Assembly (NCBI GenBank): GCA_033026295.1
Contig: CM065176.1
Span: 124,001 to 188,000 of the forward strand
DNA length: 64,000 nt
Source: Channa striata
Taxonomy: Eukaryota; Chordata; Actinopteri; Anabantiformes; Channidae
Reading direction: 5' to 3'
The notes beneath the pieces were generated by a model. It did not search any database, was not told the DNA's origin, and was given only the letters and a program-made list of their open reading frames with translations. The position numbers were made by a program, and so were the translations under genes. Numbering within the stretch: the stretch's first letter is position 1; each line of letters opens with the position of its first letter. This document shows, piece after piece, positions 41,481 to 51,668 of this stretch.

Positions 41481-43965
41481 TTACAGCATGTTGGTCTCAC
41501 GGGAGCCAGGCTGCAGGATCTGAAGAGACAAAATGAGCCTGATAGATTTTCTAAACCAGGGGTAGAACAAAGCATAAATCACAGGGTTCACACAGGGACT
41601 GATACACGCCAGAAAGATACCAGAGGCTGGAGGTAAAGATCCAGCTGTTACAAAAAAGAAAACAGTTGATGGGCAGTAACACATTAAATACACAAGTATA
41701 ACAACACCCAGAGTCCTGGCTGCTTTCAGCTCAGATTTCTTCGTCTTTAGAGTCCCTGAACGTTGGAGTGTAACGGCTGCAACATGACACAGCCGTCACA
41801 AACACCTACGTGCGCTGCTGTCAAGCTTGATGAGCCAGCGGTGATTGGTTCACTTTTTCAATTCAATTCAATTCAATTCAATTCAACTTTATTTATATAG
41901 CGCCAATTTACAACAAGGTCATCTCAGGGCACTTTACATAATAAAGTCAGGACTATACAAACATTTAGAGAAAACCCAACAAATCGCCCTTGAGCAGCTA
42001 TACGCAACAGTGGAGAGGAAAAACTCCCTTTAACGGAAGAAACCTGCAGCAGAACCAGGCTCAGGGTGGACGGACATCTGCCTTGACCAGTTGGGCTGAG
42101 TGGAAAGTGGAGAGAGAAAAGAACAGAGCAACAAAAGCAACAACAAAACATTGAGCAGGTTAATAGGACCAGTAGCTGCACACTGGAGGACACACAGCGC
42201 CAAATCCGGGGACACCTGTGGACAGAGACAGAGAGAGGGGGAAAGAGAGGGAGAGAGACTACTACAGGACAAAGAAGACACAGAGTTAATGTCATACAGT
42301 GGTGACATTATAGATGTGGGGTGAGAGGAGAGAATGAAAAGAAGAGGAAAGTGGCTCAGTGCAGAGTCCCCCAGCAGTCTAAGCCTATAGCAGCATGACT
42401 ATAACCAACTATAAGCTTTATCAAAAAGGAAGGTTTTGAGCCTAGTCTTAAAAATAGGGAGGGTGTCTGCTTCCCGAATCTGGACTGGGAGCTGGTTCCA
42501 CAGGAGAGGAGCTTGATACCTAAAGGCTCTGCCTCCCATTCTATTTTTGGAAATTCTGGGAACCACAAGTAGGCCTGCAATTTTGGACCAAAGTGGTCTA
42601 GTAGGATGATATGGTACTAAGAGATCTTTTAAATATGATGGGGCTTGACCGTTTATAGGTAAGAAGAAGGGTTTTAAATTCTATTCTGCATTTAATGGGA
42701 AGCCAATGGAGAAGGTGAAATATGATCTCTCTTACCAATCCCAGTCAGTAATCTTGCTGCAGCATTTTGGATTAATGGGAGGCTTTTTAGAAAGTTACTG
42801 GGGCAGCCTGAAAGTAGAGAATTACAGTAGTCCAATCTAGAAGTAACAAATGCATGAACCAATTTTTCAGCATCGCTTTGGGATAGGATGCTCCTAATTT
42901 TGGCAATGTTCCGTAGGTGGAAGAAGGCTGTTCTAGAGATTTGCTTTATGTGTGAGGTAAATGACAAATCCTGGTCAAAAATGACTCCAAGATTCCTTGC
43001 AGTACTACTGGGGGCAAGAGTTATGTCATCTAAAGTAGCAATATGGTTAGAAAACATGTTTCTTAGACTTTTAGGCCCAAATACAATAACTTCAGTTTTA
43101 TCTGAGTTTAGAAGAAGGAAGTAGAAAGAAAGAATGATGAAGACAATGATTGGAGCAATAAATGATAAAACAAGATAAAAATATGCCAGACTGTATGCAA
43201 GGAGCACCACACACTCTCCATAGCAGGTGTTATAATAACCTGGATGAGCCAAACTTTCTGAAAATAATAGACCAAGGTAGACGACACAAATTATCCAACA
43301 CATACAAATACATGTTTTAACCCTTGTCACAGTGACTCTGGTGGGGTAATGCAGAGGGTCACAAATAGCCACATTACGGTCGACTGATATAAGAATCATG
43401 ATTCCTACTTAGGCAGAGAGAGGGATCGTGAATACGTAAATATGTAAGAAACACAGGTGGTCACCAAGAAACCAACAGGCTGTTTGTCGATGAGCTTCTA
43501 CCACTGACTCAAGTCCAGTAAGGAAATCAGACACAGCCAGAGAGAGGAGGAGGAGGTTGGTGGGTGTGTGCAGTTGCCTGCAGGGAGACAAAGACATGTC
43601 ATGGAATATGAGACATTCATTACAGTGATATGTGGCACATCTGGACATTTAACATTCAAAATCATTGTCAGCAGAGCAGAAAATACGTCTGGTGTCAAGA
43701 TGAAAAGATATTTACACACTAACATTATCATGTAAATCAGACTGTTCACATTCATAAAAATAATCAGTTGTAAGTTTTGCTGAGTTTATCTCTGCCTAAA
43801 GTGGGAGACTGAGATGATAACGAGCAGGTTGAGAATCACAGTGATCACACAGACCAATAACAGTAAATACATGAGGACAACATCAGACTGATTGGGCTTT
43901 GGTTTCCTGCAGGAGGCATTGAGGAGTTGTGGAAAGCAGAGCTCTGCTCCATCCTGGTCCTCCAT
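41481..43965 (-). pseudogene. TAAR pseudogene, broken by an L2 insertion and a stop
   Basis: This is a paralogue of the intact TAAR at 25.6 kb. Exon 1 (43796-43965, 170 nt) encodes MEDQDGAELCFPQLLN, an Asn-Ala-Ser glycosylation site and TM1, and ends before the same GC donor. Exon 2 starts at 43577. After TM2 and the start of TM3, a TCA-to-TAA change at about 43409 stops translation (intact copy: LSASVG). Further on the DRY motif reads DRN. An L2 LINE then replaces the sequence after TM5. The TM6-TM7 end (41481-41780) persists with frame changes but still shows PWFRKS and the same last residues. Confidence 0.9.
41858..43128 (-). mobile_element. L2-type LINE inserted in the TAAR pseudogene
   Basis: The 5'-truncated copy keeps the thumb (FLLLNSDKTEVIVFGPKS), RISRTAFFHLRN-like and NAAARLLTG segments, a C-terminal segment and the full 3' UTR. 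It ends in GAATT repeats (plus-strand AATTC units, 41858-41885). The insertion point lies just after TAAR TM5. About 50 bp of extra sequence beyond the tail (41805-41855) is absent from the intact paralogue. No target-site duplication was found. Confidence 0.9.
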
Positions 43966-44269
43966 CCTCAGAGAGAGGAGGAGAAGCTGCAGATTCTGAC
44001 TCAAACTCTGTCAGACAAATGATTTATCAGTTTCTGTCTTAACATTCATCCCTCCTCTTCTCTTCGTCTCTTTTTTTCCAGTTGCATCATCATCATCATT
44101 TTCTCTCCTTCCATTGTTTCCTGTTGTGTTCTGCCTATTTTCTGTTAACACACACACTTTTTTTCTGGACAACTCTGTCTTAAAGTTACGTTCCTATAAA
44201 ACTACAGAAAATTCAGTGATGTTTTCTAGAGGAACCTAATTACAACAAAATCAAGTTTTTCTATAAATA

Positions 44270-45190
44270 TAATGAGATATGTTCATATGTAAGATAAGTT
44301 TTATTTGTCACATGCACAGTTCTACATTGTACAATGTACACTGAAATATGTTGGTGGACCTGCATCCAATTACAAGGACGTTATTTTACCGTATACAGAA
44401 TAAAAGTAAAATATGAGTTGAGTGTTGAGAGTTGAGCAGGCCGATGGCTTGGGTGAAGAAACTGTTCTTCATCTTCTCAGTCCTGGTCCTCAGGCAGAGG
44501 AAACACTGCACTCTTGGGAGGAGGGAGAAGACAGAGTGACCAGGGTGTGTGTATTGATTAAGGATCTTCTTAGCCATTAGCCTGCAGCGTTTGGTGTAGA
44601 TGTTCTGCAGGTTAGGGAGGATGGTTGTTGTTGTGCCTCGTTGTTGTGAGAAATCAGTCCCACAACTACAGTGTCATCAGCAAACTTTATAATCTTACTG
44701 GAGTCTGATGTGGCTTCCCAGTCACAGATGTACAGTGAGTACAGCAGAGGGCTTAGCACACAGCCCTGGGGGGATCCAGTGTTGAGGATGAGGTGAGGTT
44801 GCAGGTATGATCTGTTGGTCAGGAAGCTATGAACCCACTCAGCTATGAAAATGCTGAGCTATGATCAACAAACAGCAATCTCACGTAATCTTGCCAGTAT
44901 CTACATAGGAGAGGATCTTTTGGAGGAGGATCATCTGTGGATCTCGCCAGCTTGTAAGCAAATTGTAACGAGCCCAGAGTGGTCGGCAGAGCAGTGGTGA
45001 TGAGCGTTTTGATCAGCTTCTCAAAACATTTAATCACTACCGATGTGAGGGTTATGGGCCTGAAGTCATTAGGACTGATGGTGGTGTGGGATCTTCAGGG
45101 TAGGGAGAATAACAGACTTCCTGAAGGAGCCAGGAATCACACACTGTTGTAGGGAGAGGTTGAATATCTCAGTGAATAGTGGCACCAGGT
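44270..45190 (-). mobile_element. CR1/Rex1-like LINE, reverse transcriptase and C-terminus
   Basis: Minus-strand pieces in order read GSFRKSVILP, KCFEKLIKTLITTALP and LQFAYKLARSTDD (fingers), LFVDHSSAFS (palm), VLSPLLYSLYICDW and IIKFADDTVVVGLI (catalytic), then HPGHSVFSLLP and RTEKMKNSFFTQAI (C-terminus). Several stops and frame changes are present. It lies just upstream of the TAAR 5' flank. Confidence 0.8.
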
Positions 45191-45572
45191 GATCAGTACA
45201 GGCTGTAAGGACACATCCGCTAAAGTCCCGGCTGTTATCCGGGTGTCTTATTTACAATCTTTACAAAATGTTGGTTTCCACAACTCACATTTTGCATTAA
45301 AGATCACAAAAATTTTTTTATATGTATTTATACATGTAGTGCTTCTGCATGCATTTCTTTTCTGTTGTATTCACTTACTGGTTTGAGAACCAAAGGGGTG
45401 AACATCTTCAGCTCTGACTGCAGCTGGGAGAGGCTGATTCACGTGAGCAGCACATTGTTGACAAGAGTGAGAACGATACGTAGTTTTAGTCAGAGTCTCC
45501 AAAAACACCAGAAAAAGTCGCTAGATTTGTCGCTAGTTACTTTTTTGAAAAAAAGTCAATAGAGGTGTCCGC
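45191..45572. other. No feature seen
   Basis: AT-rich, with no supported feature. Confidence 0.3.
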
Positions 45573-46103
45573 TCATCAAGCTCCTCTCCTGTGGAACCAG
45601 CTCCCAGTCCAGATTCGGGTCGCAGAAGCCCTCTCTACTTTTAAGACTAGGCTCAAAACCTTATAGTTAGTTCTAGTCCTGCTGCTATAGGCTTAGACTG
45701 CTGGGGGACCAACCCCTGATACACTGAGCCACTTTCCTCCTCTCAGCCCACATTTATAATGTCACCACTGTAGGACATTAACTCCCCTCTCTCTGTCCCT
45801 GTCTTCAGGTGTCCCCGGATTTGGCGCTGTTTGTCCTCCAGTGTGCAGCTACTGGTCCTACCAACCTGCCCAATGTTTTCCACTCACCCCAACTAGTCAA
45901 GACAGATGTCCGTCCACCCTGAGCCTGGTTCTGCTGGAGGTTTCTTCCGTTAAAGGGAGTTTTTCCTCTCCACTGTTGTCTATAGCTGCTCAAGGCGAAT
46001 TTGTTGGGTTTTCTCTACATGACTTTATTATGTAAAGTGCCCTGAGACGACCTTGTTGTAAATTGGCGACATATAAATAAAGTTGAATTGAATTGAATTG
46101 AAT
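45573..46103 (+). mobile_element. L2-type LINE, 3' end
   Basis: It starts within the ORF2 C-terminus (QAPLLWNQLPVQIR frame), continues through the 3' UTR with small deletions and ends in ATAAAGTTGAATTG with GAATT units. Confidence 0.88.
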
Positions 46104-47168
46104 GAACAAATGAATAGTGAATAGTGAAAACTAAATAAAGCTTAAAGGATGAACTTTAAGCTTTAATTTGTTTTCACTAAGTTTGGCTTGTTATAATTAA
46201 AAGAGAGCACAGCACATTTGATTAAAGTATTGGGTTTATTTGACATTCAGTTGGTTTATGTAGCATGCACATTTATTTCATTCTGTATTGTCAGTACTTA
46301 AAGTTAGCGATGTCACCTCTGATAATAAGGCTTTAAACCCACGTTTGTTTATAACAATTTTTATTAATAATTTATTGTGAAGCACCCCAACCCTTGCCGG
46401 AGCTTGCTTCAAAGGGGGACTGATGACAGTCGAACCAGTTCCCTGCTTTATTCACAGTGAATCAGCTGATCGGTGGTTTAACAGGCAAAGCTTTGAACCC
46501 ACAAATGTGCAGTACAAACTTATTATAATGGATGAATCCGCCTCTGCCTCTGTCCTCCTGTCGGTCCTTTTTAGATTGGCTCACTGCGGATGCAGCAGGG
46601 GAAGATTCTGAGTTGTTGCCACCCAATATGGTTGAATAAATTTCCAAAGCTGGAGAAGTTGTCTCAAAAAAGAATATTCGATTAACCCACTTACTGTGCT
46701 CTGGACAAACTTTTTTTTTATTAGAATACCTAAATTACACCAAGCACATTAAAAAACATCTAATAATTACAAATTATTATTATGGGGAAAAACATAATGA
46801 ACATTTCATTTAAGATACTTATATGGCAAGGAAAAAAGAACAGACACATGTAAAATAAAGTTAGATTTCAGCTTTATTGAAGTCATTTTTACACGTGTGC
46901 ACATGTGAGGTGCCTCAGTGTCACCTTTGCAAGCTGTAAAACAATTACCGTGCCAACAGAGGTCACCCAAGTGTAGGGAACCAATTTTCAACACAATGCT
47001 GGGGAAGGGTTCAGTGATTCATGAAGCTTTGTTTGGTCATTGCTACTTAAAGTATAATTTAAGATGTTTTCATTGAATTTTTCTTTGAATTTACTTAGCA
47101 GGGGTGTTGGCCATTCAAATAAAAGATTGGATTAAGGCCCTCATCAGTCCTAAATAGGTAAAGAAAGT
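46104..47168. other. No gene recognised
   Basis: AT-rich sequence with short open frames and no recognisable domain. Confidence 0.3.
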
Positions 47169-47358
47169 GGCAGCTGTAGCTCAATTGGTAAGGGTCAGTC
47201 GTTTGACTCTCCTTGCTGCGTGTTGAAGTGTCCTTGGGCAAGACACTGAATCCCAAGTTGCTCCCAGTGGGTCAGATGAACCCTGCATGGCAGCCACCGT
47301 GTGTGTGTGCAAACAAATTACTCTGTAAGTCGTCTGCTAAAATGACTAAATGTAAATA
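47169..47358 (+). mobile_element. tRNA-derived SINE with V-SINE-like tail
   Basis: The head GGCAGCTGTAGCTCAATTGG carries an A-box-like sequence. The B box is degenerate. The body has GAAGTGTCCTTGGGCAAGAC, GTTGCTCCCAGTGGGTCAGA and GCATGGCAGCCACCG. The tail, TCTGCTAAAATGACTAAATG, is the common teleost SINE/LINE 3' end. Confidence 0.8.
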
Positions 47359-47405
47359 CTTGAACACATACGCAGACAGTGTGGGCAGTGTGGGCTGTGT
47401 GACCT

Positions 47406-47421
47406 GGGGGGGGGGGGGGGG
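47406..47421 (+). repeat. G16 homopolymer
   Basis: Sixteen G in a row. The length may be polymorphic or mis-assembled. Confidence 0.9.
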
Positions 47422-47856
47422 TCTCTGTTGTTCCTGTTCCTGAAGTCTTAGCTTCATTAGATTGTTTAGTTATTGCTTTTTTGCATTTAAAATTGCGAGA
47501 GTGTTCGTGAACTGTCTGTCTATGTGTGTTTATAATTTGTTTAGGTACAGTAATGTCCACCACTTGTGTGTCATGTGGGTTTGGACAGCCAGTATATATC
47601 TTGCGTCCCCTTCGTGTGAGTCAGGTTACGTCACTTTGGTCTTGGTTTGTGGTTAGGACTTGTGTTGTAGCTCAGTTTGTAATTGTTCAACTTTAAAAGT
47701 CAAACATTTCTTGTATGTATTACATTTTGTTTAAATAAAAACCTACTTTTCTTTTAAATTTCATTTCTGTGTCTAACTGCTCGGTCCCTGACAGTAACAT
47801 AGATTATTAGGTACAGCAACATTGTCTTTTTTACTTTGATGAGTGAAACAAACTTG
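47422..47856. other. No feature seen
   Basis: Intergenic, upstream of the chemokine gene. No supported feature. Confidence 0.3.
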
Positions 47857-47865
47857 TTCTAGGAA
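47857..47865. promoter_or_regulatory. STAT/GAS-like site upstream of the chemokine gene
   Basis: TTCTAGGAA fits TTCNNNGAA, about 180 bp above the TATA box. A C/EBP-like TTGTGCAA lies at 47912-47919. Both are short matches that could be chance, though such sites are usual in inflammatory gene promoters. Confidence 0.3.
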
Positions 47866-48039
47866 ATCTTTCTGACAAATAACAAAAGAACGATTTCTGT
47901 GTCAGGCGCCTTTGTGCAACTTCCCTCCCCAAACAAAAGACAATCTGTATTTCTTCACAGACGAAAATTGAGGAAGTATCAGATTTTATTAGGAATGAAA
48001 AAGCTGATTTGACACGTCTTAGTTCCACAATGAACAGGG

Positions 48040-48045
48040 TATAAA
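48040..48045 (+). promoter_or_regulatory. TATA box of the chemokine gene
   Basis: TATAAA lies 77 bp upstream of the start codon. It would place transcription start near 48070 and give a 5' UTR of about 50 bases. Confidence 0.65.
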
Positions 48046-48121
48046 TGAGACGCCGAGCAAAGAGTCAGTCACAGCAAACAGAGAAGAAGAACATCATCAC
48101 CGTCTTTTCACAGACAGCATC

Positions 48122-48185
48122 ATGAAGACTCTTTGCTTCGCTCTCGGCCTGCTGCTGATCACTGTCTGCTGCTGTGATGCAGCTG
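48122..48185 (+). CDS. Chemokine exon 1: signal peptide
   Basis: MKTLCFALGLLLITVCCC is a hydrophobic secretion leader. The donor is GTGAGTG and the exon ends after the first base of a Gly codon. Confidence 0.88.
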
Positions 48186-49150
48186 GTGAGTGTCTCTGTC
48201 TGTGTTTCATCATATTAGTTTCTCACTGACATGTTTGTACTGACTTCATCCTTTCACCTTTCTAACAGGTGATGCAGCACCCATATTTAAATCACCTGGA
48301 AACTGCTGCTTCAGGTTTTCTGACAAGACGATACCACCAAAGTTTATATCTCACATAACGAAGACTCACAGCTCCTGTCTTCATAAGGCATTCGTGTAAG
48401 TTTGAGCTTTGTGCAGTTTTTCTTGTTTCAGTGATGATGAATAGAAAAATGCACAGACTGTGACTTTGTAACAGAATTTGGCACAAAACCACAACATCCA
48501 TATTAAACAATCACATTTCCAGCTAAACCTGAAGAAAAGTCGGTGGATAAACTCGGGTTTCTCTCTGTATGTTTTGCAGGCTCAGCACTATTCGAGGGAG
48601 ACAGATCTGCTACAGACAGACTTTCCAGTGGGCTCTGGACGTCTACAATAAGCTCCAAAATACTGAGGGCAGCCACCAAAGTTGGGTACCACTACCTTCG
48701 GTACCACCACCGAGGGTACCACTACCTTCGGTGGTGCCTTCGGTGGTGCCTTCGGTGGTACCACCTTTCACAGCTGGAAACTGCTGCTTAATGTTTTCTG
48801 ACAACAGGATACCACAAAAGTTTATATCTAACATAATCAAGACTCATAACTGCTGTAAGCAGTAAGTTTGTGCTTCAGTTTTTCTTGTTTTAGTGATGAA
48901 ATGATGAATAGTAAAATGCACAGACTGTGACTTTCAAACAGACTTTAGCACAAAACCACAACATCCACATTAAACAATCACATTTCCAGCTAAACCTGAA
49001 GAAAAGAAAGTGGATAAAGTCAGTTTACTCTTCTGTATGTTTTGCAGACTCAGCACTATTCGAGGGAGACAGATGTGCTACAGACAGACTTTCCAGTGGG
49101 CTCTGGACGTCTACAATAAGCTCCACAAAACTAAGGGCAGCGGTCAGTAG
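48122..49150 (+). CDS. CC chemokine with two tandem chemokine domains
   Basis: A secreted chemotactic cytokine is predicted, 191 residues from four exons: 48122-48185, 48269-48395, 48580-48861 and 49048-49150. All introns are GT-AG and the frame is continuous. Residues 1-21 are a signal peptide. Domain 1 (about 30-95) has the CC motif Cys34-Cys35, then Cys58 and Cys74, and ends in the helix WALDVYNKL. Residues 99-127 are a Pro/Val/Ser-rich linker. Domain 2 (128-191) has Cys132-Cys133, Cys155-Cys156 and Cys168, and ends in the same helix. Typical CC chemokines have about 90-110 residues and one domain. Exons 2 to 4 and introns 2 and 3 show an internal duplication. Domain 1 resembles teleost CCL3/CCL4-like proteins. 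The splice model is inferred, and single-domain isoforms are possible. Confidence 0.88.
48269..48395 (+). CDS. Chemokine exon 2: CC motif of domain 1
   Basis: It follows the acceptor TTTCTAACAG and precedes GTAAGTTTG. It encodes PGNCCFRFS, the N-loop and the strand up to Cys58 and LHKAFV. Confidence 0.88.
48580..48861 (+). CDS. Chemokine exon 3: end of domain 1, linker and CC motif of domain 2
   Basis: It follows TATGTTTTGCAG and precedes GTAAGTTTG. It fuses what are normally two exons: the last exon of one chemokine (STIRGRQICYRQTFQW) and a CC-motif exon (AGNCCLMFS). Between them is a coding minisatellite (48686-48764). The 282-nt length is about twice the usual. Confidence 0.82.
48686..48764 (+). 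repeat. Coding minisatellite (12-bp CCTTCGGTGGTG units) in the linker
   Basis: Three 12-bp units lie at 48725-48760, preceded by related GTACCACTACCTTCG blocks at 48686 and 48716. Every unit keeps the frame and encodes Pro-Ser-Val-Val or a variant. Confidence 0.85.
49048..49150 (+). CDS. Chemokine exon 4: end of domain 2
   Basis: It follows TATGTTTTGCAG and encodes LSTIRGRQMCYRQTFQW, the helix and a short basic tail ending KGSGQ with TAG. It is nearly identical to the first part of exon 3. Confidence 0.85.
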
Positions 49151-49237
49151 CTCTGAAGATGTATTTTTGTATGATACTGTGATATGCCAAAGAAAAAAGA
49201 TAATCAAGATAGAAGAATACGATTATGTTTAAGGATC

Positions 49238-49243
49238 AATAAA
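49238..49243 (+). terminator. Polyadenylation signal of the chemokine gene
   Basis: AATAAA lies 88 bases after the stop codon. Confidence 0.7.
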
Positions 49244-49259
49244 ACAAATCAGTTTTTTA

Positions 49260-50339
49260 AAAGCATTAAGACGTAGTTTTATTGATTTAGACAAATGTAG
49301 TATAATGATCTTTGTGGGTATGAGTCATGGTGTGATGGGGAAGTGAGAGCGGATGGACACTATTCAGGAGGCCCAGCAGACACAGATGGAAACAATAAGA
49401 CCTGGAACTTGGTCCTTCATCATTGATAAAAATAAATCAATAAAACACATTATCTGCATTCAAAGTAAGACTTTTCTGGTGTTAATTATGAAGATGAAGA
49501 TTCCAGAGGTTTTATCTAGACTTTTAAAATGTAACGTCTAGTAGGCAGCAGGGGTATGCAGCTGTTTATGGGATTTTTAGAGGTGACCCTGTGCAGGATA
49601 AGCTGTTAACAATAATGGATGAATATATTTAACTTGTTCTAATGTCCGTATTTTGTCACACAGGCTACAAATGCAGAAGTGCTAATGGTATGAAACATTG
49701 CACTTATTGGTGTGTTTTGGATCATGCTGACGATCCATGTAATTAGCTTTGATGCGTTTCCTTTTAAATTTGCCGACAAAATGTTTGTGTTCACCTTCAT
49801 TCTGCCGTGACCATCGTGCCTTATATCATCAATAAAAAACATAACACTACAGAACCTCCACTAAGCTTTGCTGATTCATTTATATGGTTTGGATCATGAG
49901 GATCTTCCTTTAAAGTAAATCTTTAAGTCTGTAAAACTTCTAGAACTTTTGTGGATCATTTCTTTCCATTATTATAAATTCCAACCTGACTTTCTGATTC
50001 CTCCCGCTGTCTCATGAGGTGTTTAGATTCTTATTGAACAGCCTCAGTTTCTTGCTCAGGAAGTTTTCTTTAGCTGCTGGACTATGATACCTTCACTGTA
50101 CTCTGTGAGTCACAGTGCCGTGCGGAGACTTTTGGAGAGGCAGGTGGTCAAAATGAAAAGGTGTGATAAGATAATAAAACATAATTTACAGAAACTTTAT
50201 TCAAGCAGAATGTAAAATTTAATCCTAAGACAAACCCCATCACAACAAAAGGCAGCTTAGAAATTGTTCCCTCTGAGCATGTCTAAACCAGCTCAACGGC
50301 CTCTTTGACTCTACGTCGAAAAACATCTAACATGACCTG
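49260..50339. other. No gene recognised
   Basis: No further chemokine exon or other domain was seen. Confidence 0.35.
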
Positions 50340-50690
50340 TCCCTCTCAGGTCCTCGTTCCCGATAACTCCAGCGCTGCCTCCTGTCCTCTCTACAGTGCC
50401 ACCGTCTCTAAGCCGTACAACATCGCTGGTCTCGCCACTGTCTTGAACACCTTTCATTCTGGCTGATGCCCTCTTATCACACAACACACCTCTAGATTTT
50501 ACTCCACCTGCTCCCTGCTCTTACTAAAGATCACAGTGTCATCTGCAAACATCGTAGTCCATGGAGATTCCTGTGTAACCTCATCTGATAGCCTGTCCAT
50601 CCACAGAGCAAACGAGAAGGGGCTCAGAGCCGATCCTCCTCTGTCACACCTGCAGCACAGCTCACCGCTCTCTTACTGGATCTTCTGTGA
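50340..50690 (-). mobile_element. RTE-related LINE fragment, diverged
   Basis: On the minus strand, frames resemble the RTE copies at 6.8 and 16.7 kb: LSADP-like, RLSDEVTQESPWTTMFAD and SKSREQ (palm), then ARPAMLYGLETVAL. Several stops are present, and the order is compressed by deletions. Confidence 0.65.
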
Positions 50691-51434
50691 GAGTCCACCA
50701 GATTCACACTAATGCAGAATGTATTATTCCTGCTCTGCTGTTGCCACCAAATCACTGAATTCATTTGTTCATAAATTCACTAATAATCCACAATTTGACA
50801 TATAGTGGGAAATTTACGGAAACAATTCAGTGATATATTATGACCCAGGAAATGCCCAACACTGTGGCAATTGTTTAAACAATTTCTTGAAACAGTGCAG
50901 GACAGGATAAGATGTGCAGAGACGGGAGGGAAGGCGTAACAGGCTGGAGAGTGCAAGACACAGCAACAAAAGACCTGGCAGGTGATTTCAGGACTGTACC
51001 ATTACGAGATGGAGGGGTGAGCATAAGCAGAGCAGATATGGGCCCAACAAATCAAACAGGAAGAAGTAAACGAGAAAATAAACTATTGAACTATTCACAT
51101 TTGAATTTTCTTTTTCAGCTACTACAAATTTTACCAATGTAAACAAGTTGGGTCATTGTGCTGTTTTATCTATGATCAGCAGGTTCCAAACTTGTGCTTC
51201 AAACATGCTCAGGTTTAGATTATGTCTGAAATCATTAAGACAGACCAGACCTACATATTCTCTGCTTTACATAAGTTCTCCATAGCTACACAATCATCCT
51301 GGCTTTGCCTCTGTGTCCTGTCTCTGCATTCATTCTACTTGCACAGTGTAGTTGTTGTGGATCCAACACTTTAATGTGGTGGAAACACAGGAGGTGAACT
51401 AACTCCTCTGTTTTTTGACAGGTGAGTGATAATG
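50691..51434. other. No gene recognised
   Basis: No supported feature. Confidence 0.3.
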
Positions 51435-51668
51435 TTCAGCCCAACCGGTCCAGGCAGATGTCCGTCCTCCCTGAGCCTGGTTCTGCTGGAGGTTTCTTCT
51501 GTTAAAGGGAGTTTTTCCTCTCCACTGTTGCCTATAGCTGCTCAAGGGGGATTTGTTGGGTTTTCTCTAAATGTCTGTATAGTCTTGACTTTATTATGTA
51601 AAGTGCCCTGAGATGACCTTGTTGTAAATTGGCGACATATAAATAAAGTTGAATTGAATTGAATTAAT
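51435..51668 (+). mobile_element. L2-type LINE, 3' UTR end
   Basis: From CAGCCCAACCGGTCCAGGCA to ATAAAGTTGAATTG with GAATT units, it matches the other L2 tails. Confidence 0.88.

Larger units (their letters stand above)
40975..44265. repeat. TAAR duplication block, copy 2
   Basis: It aligns in order with 25060-27130: 3' flank (40975-41480), gene body and 5' flank (44045-44265). An L2 insertion has lengthened it. Confidence 0.8.

Noticed and set aside
43128..43399. Minus-strand 235-codon frame joining TAAR and reverse transcriptase (42692-43399), as a fusion protein
   Set aside because: The frame runs from TAAR TM3-TM5 into L2 sequence by chance. Stops on both sides and the L2 truncation show an insertion, not a functional fusion.
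47406..47421. G-quadruplex regulatory element
   Set aside because: A single homopolymer run next to a SINE, with no nearby gene start. Length may be a sequencing artefact.
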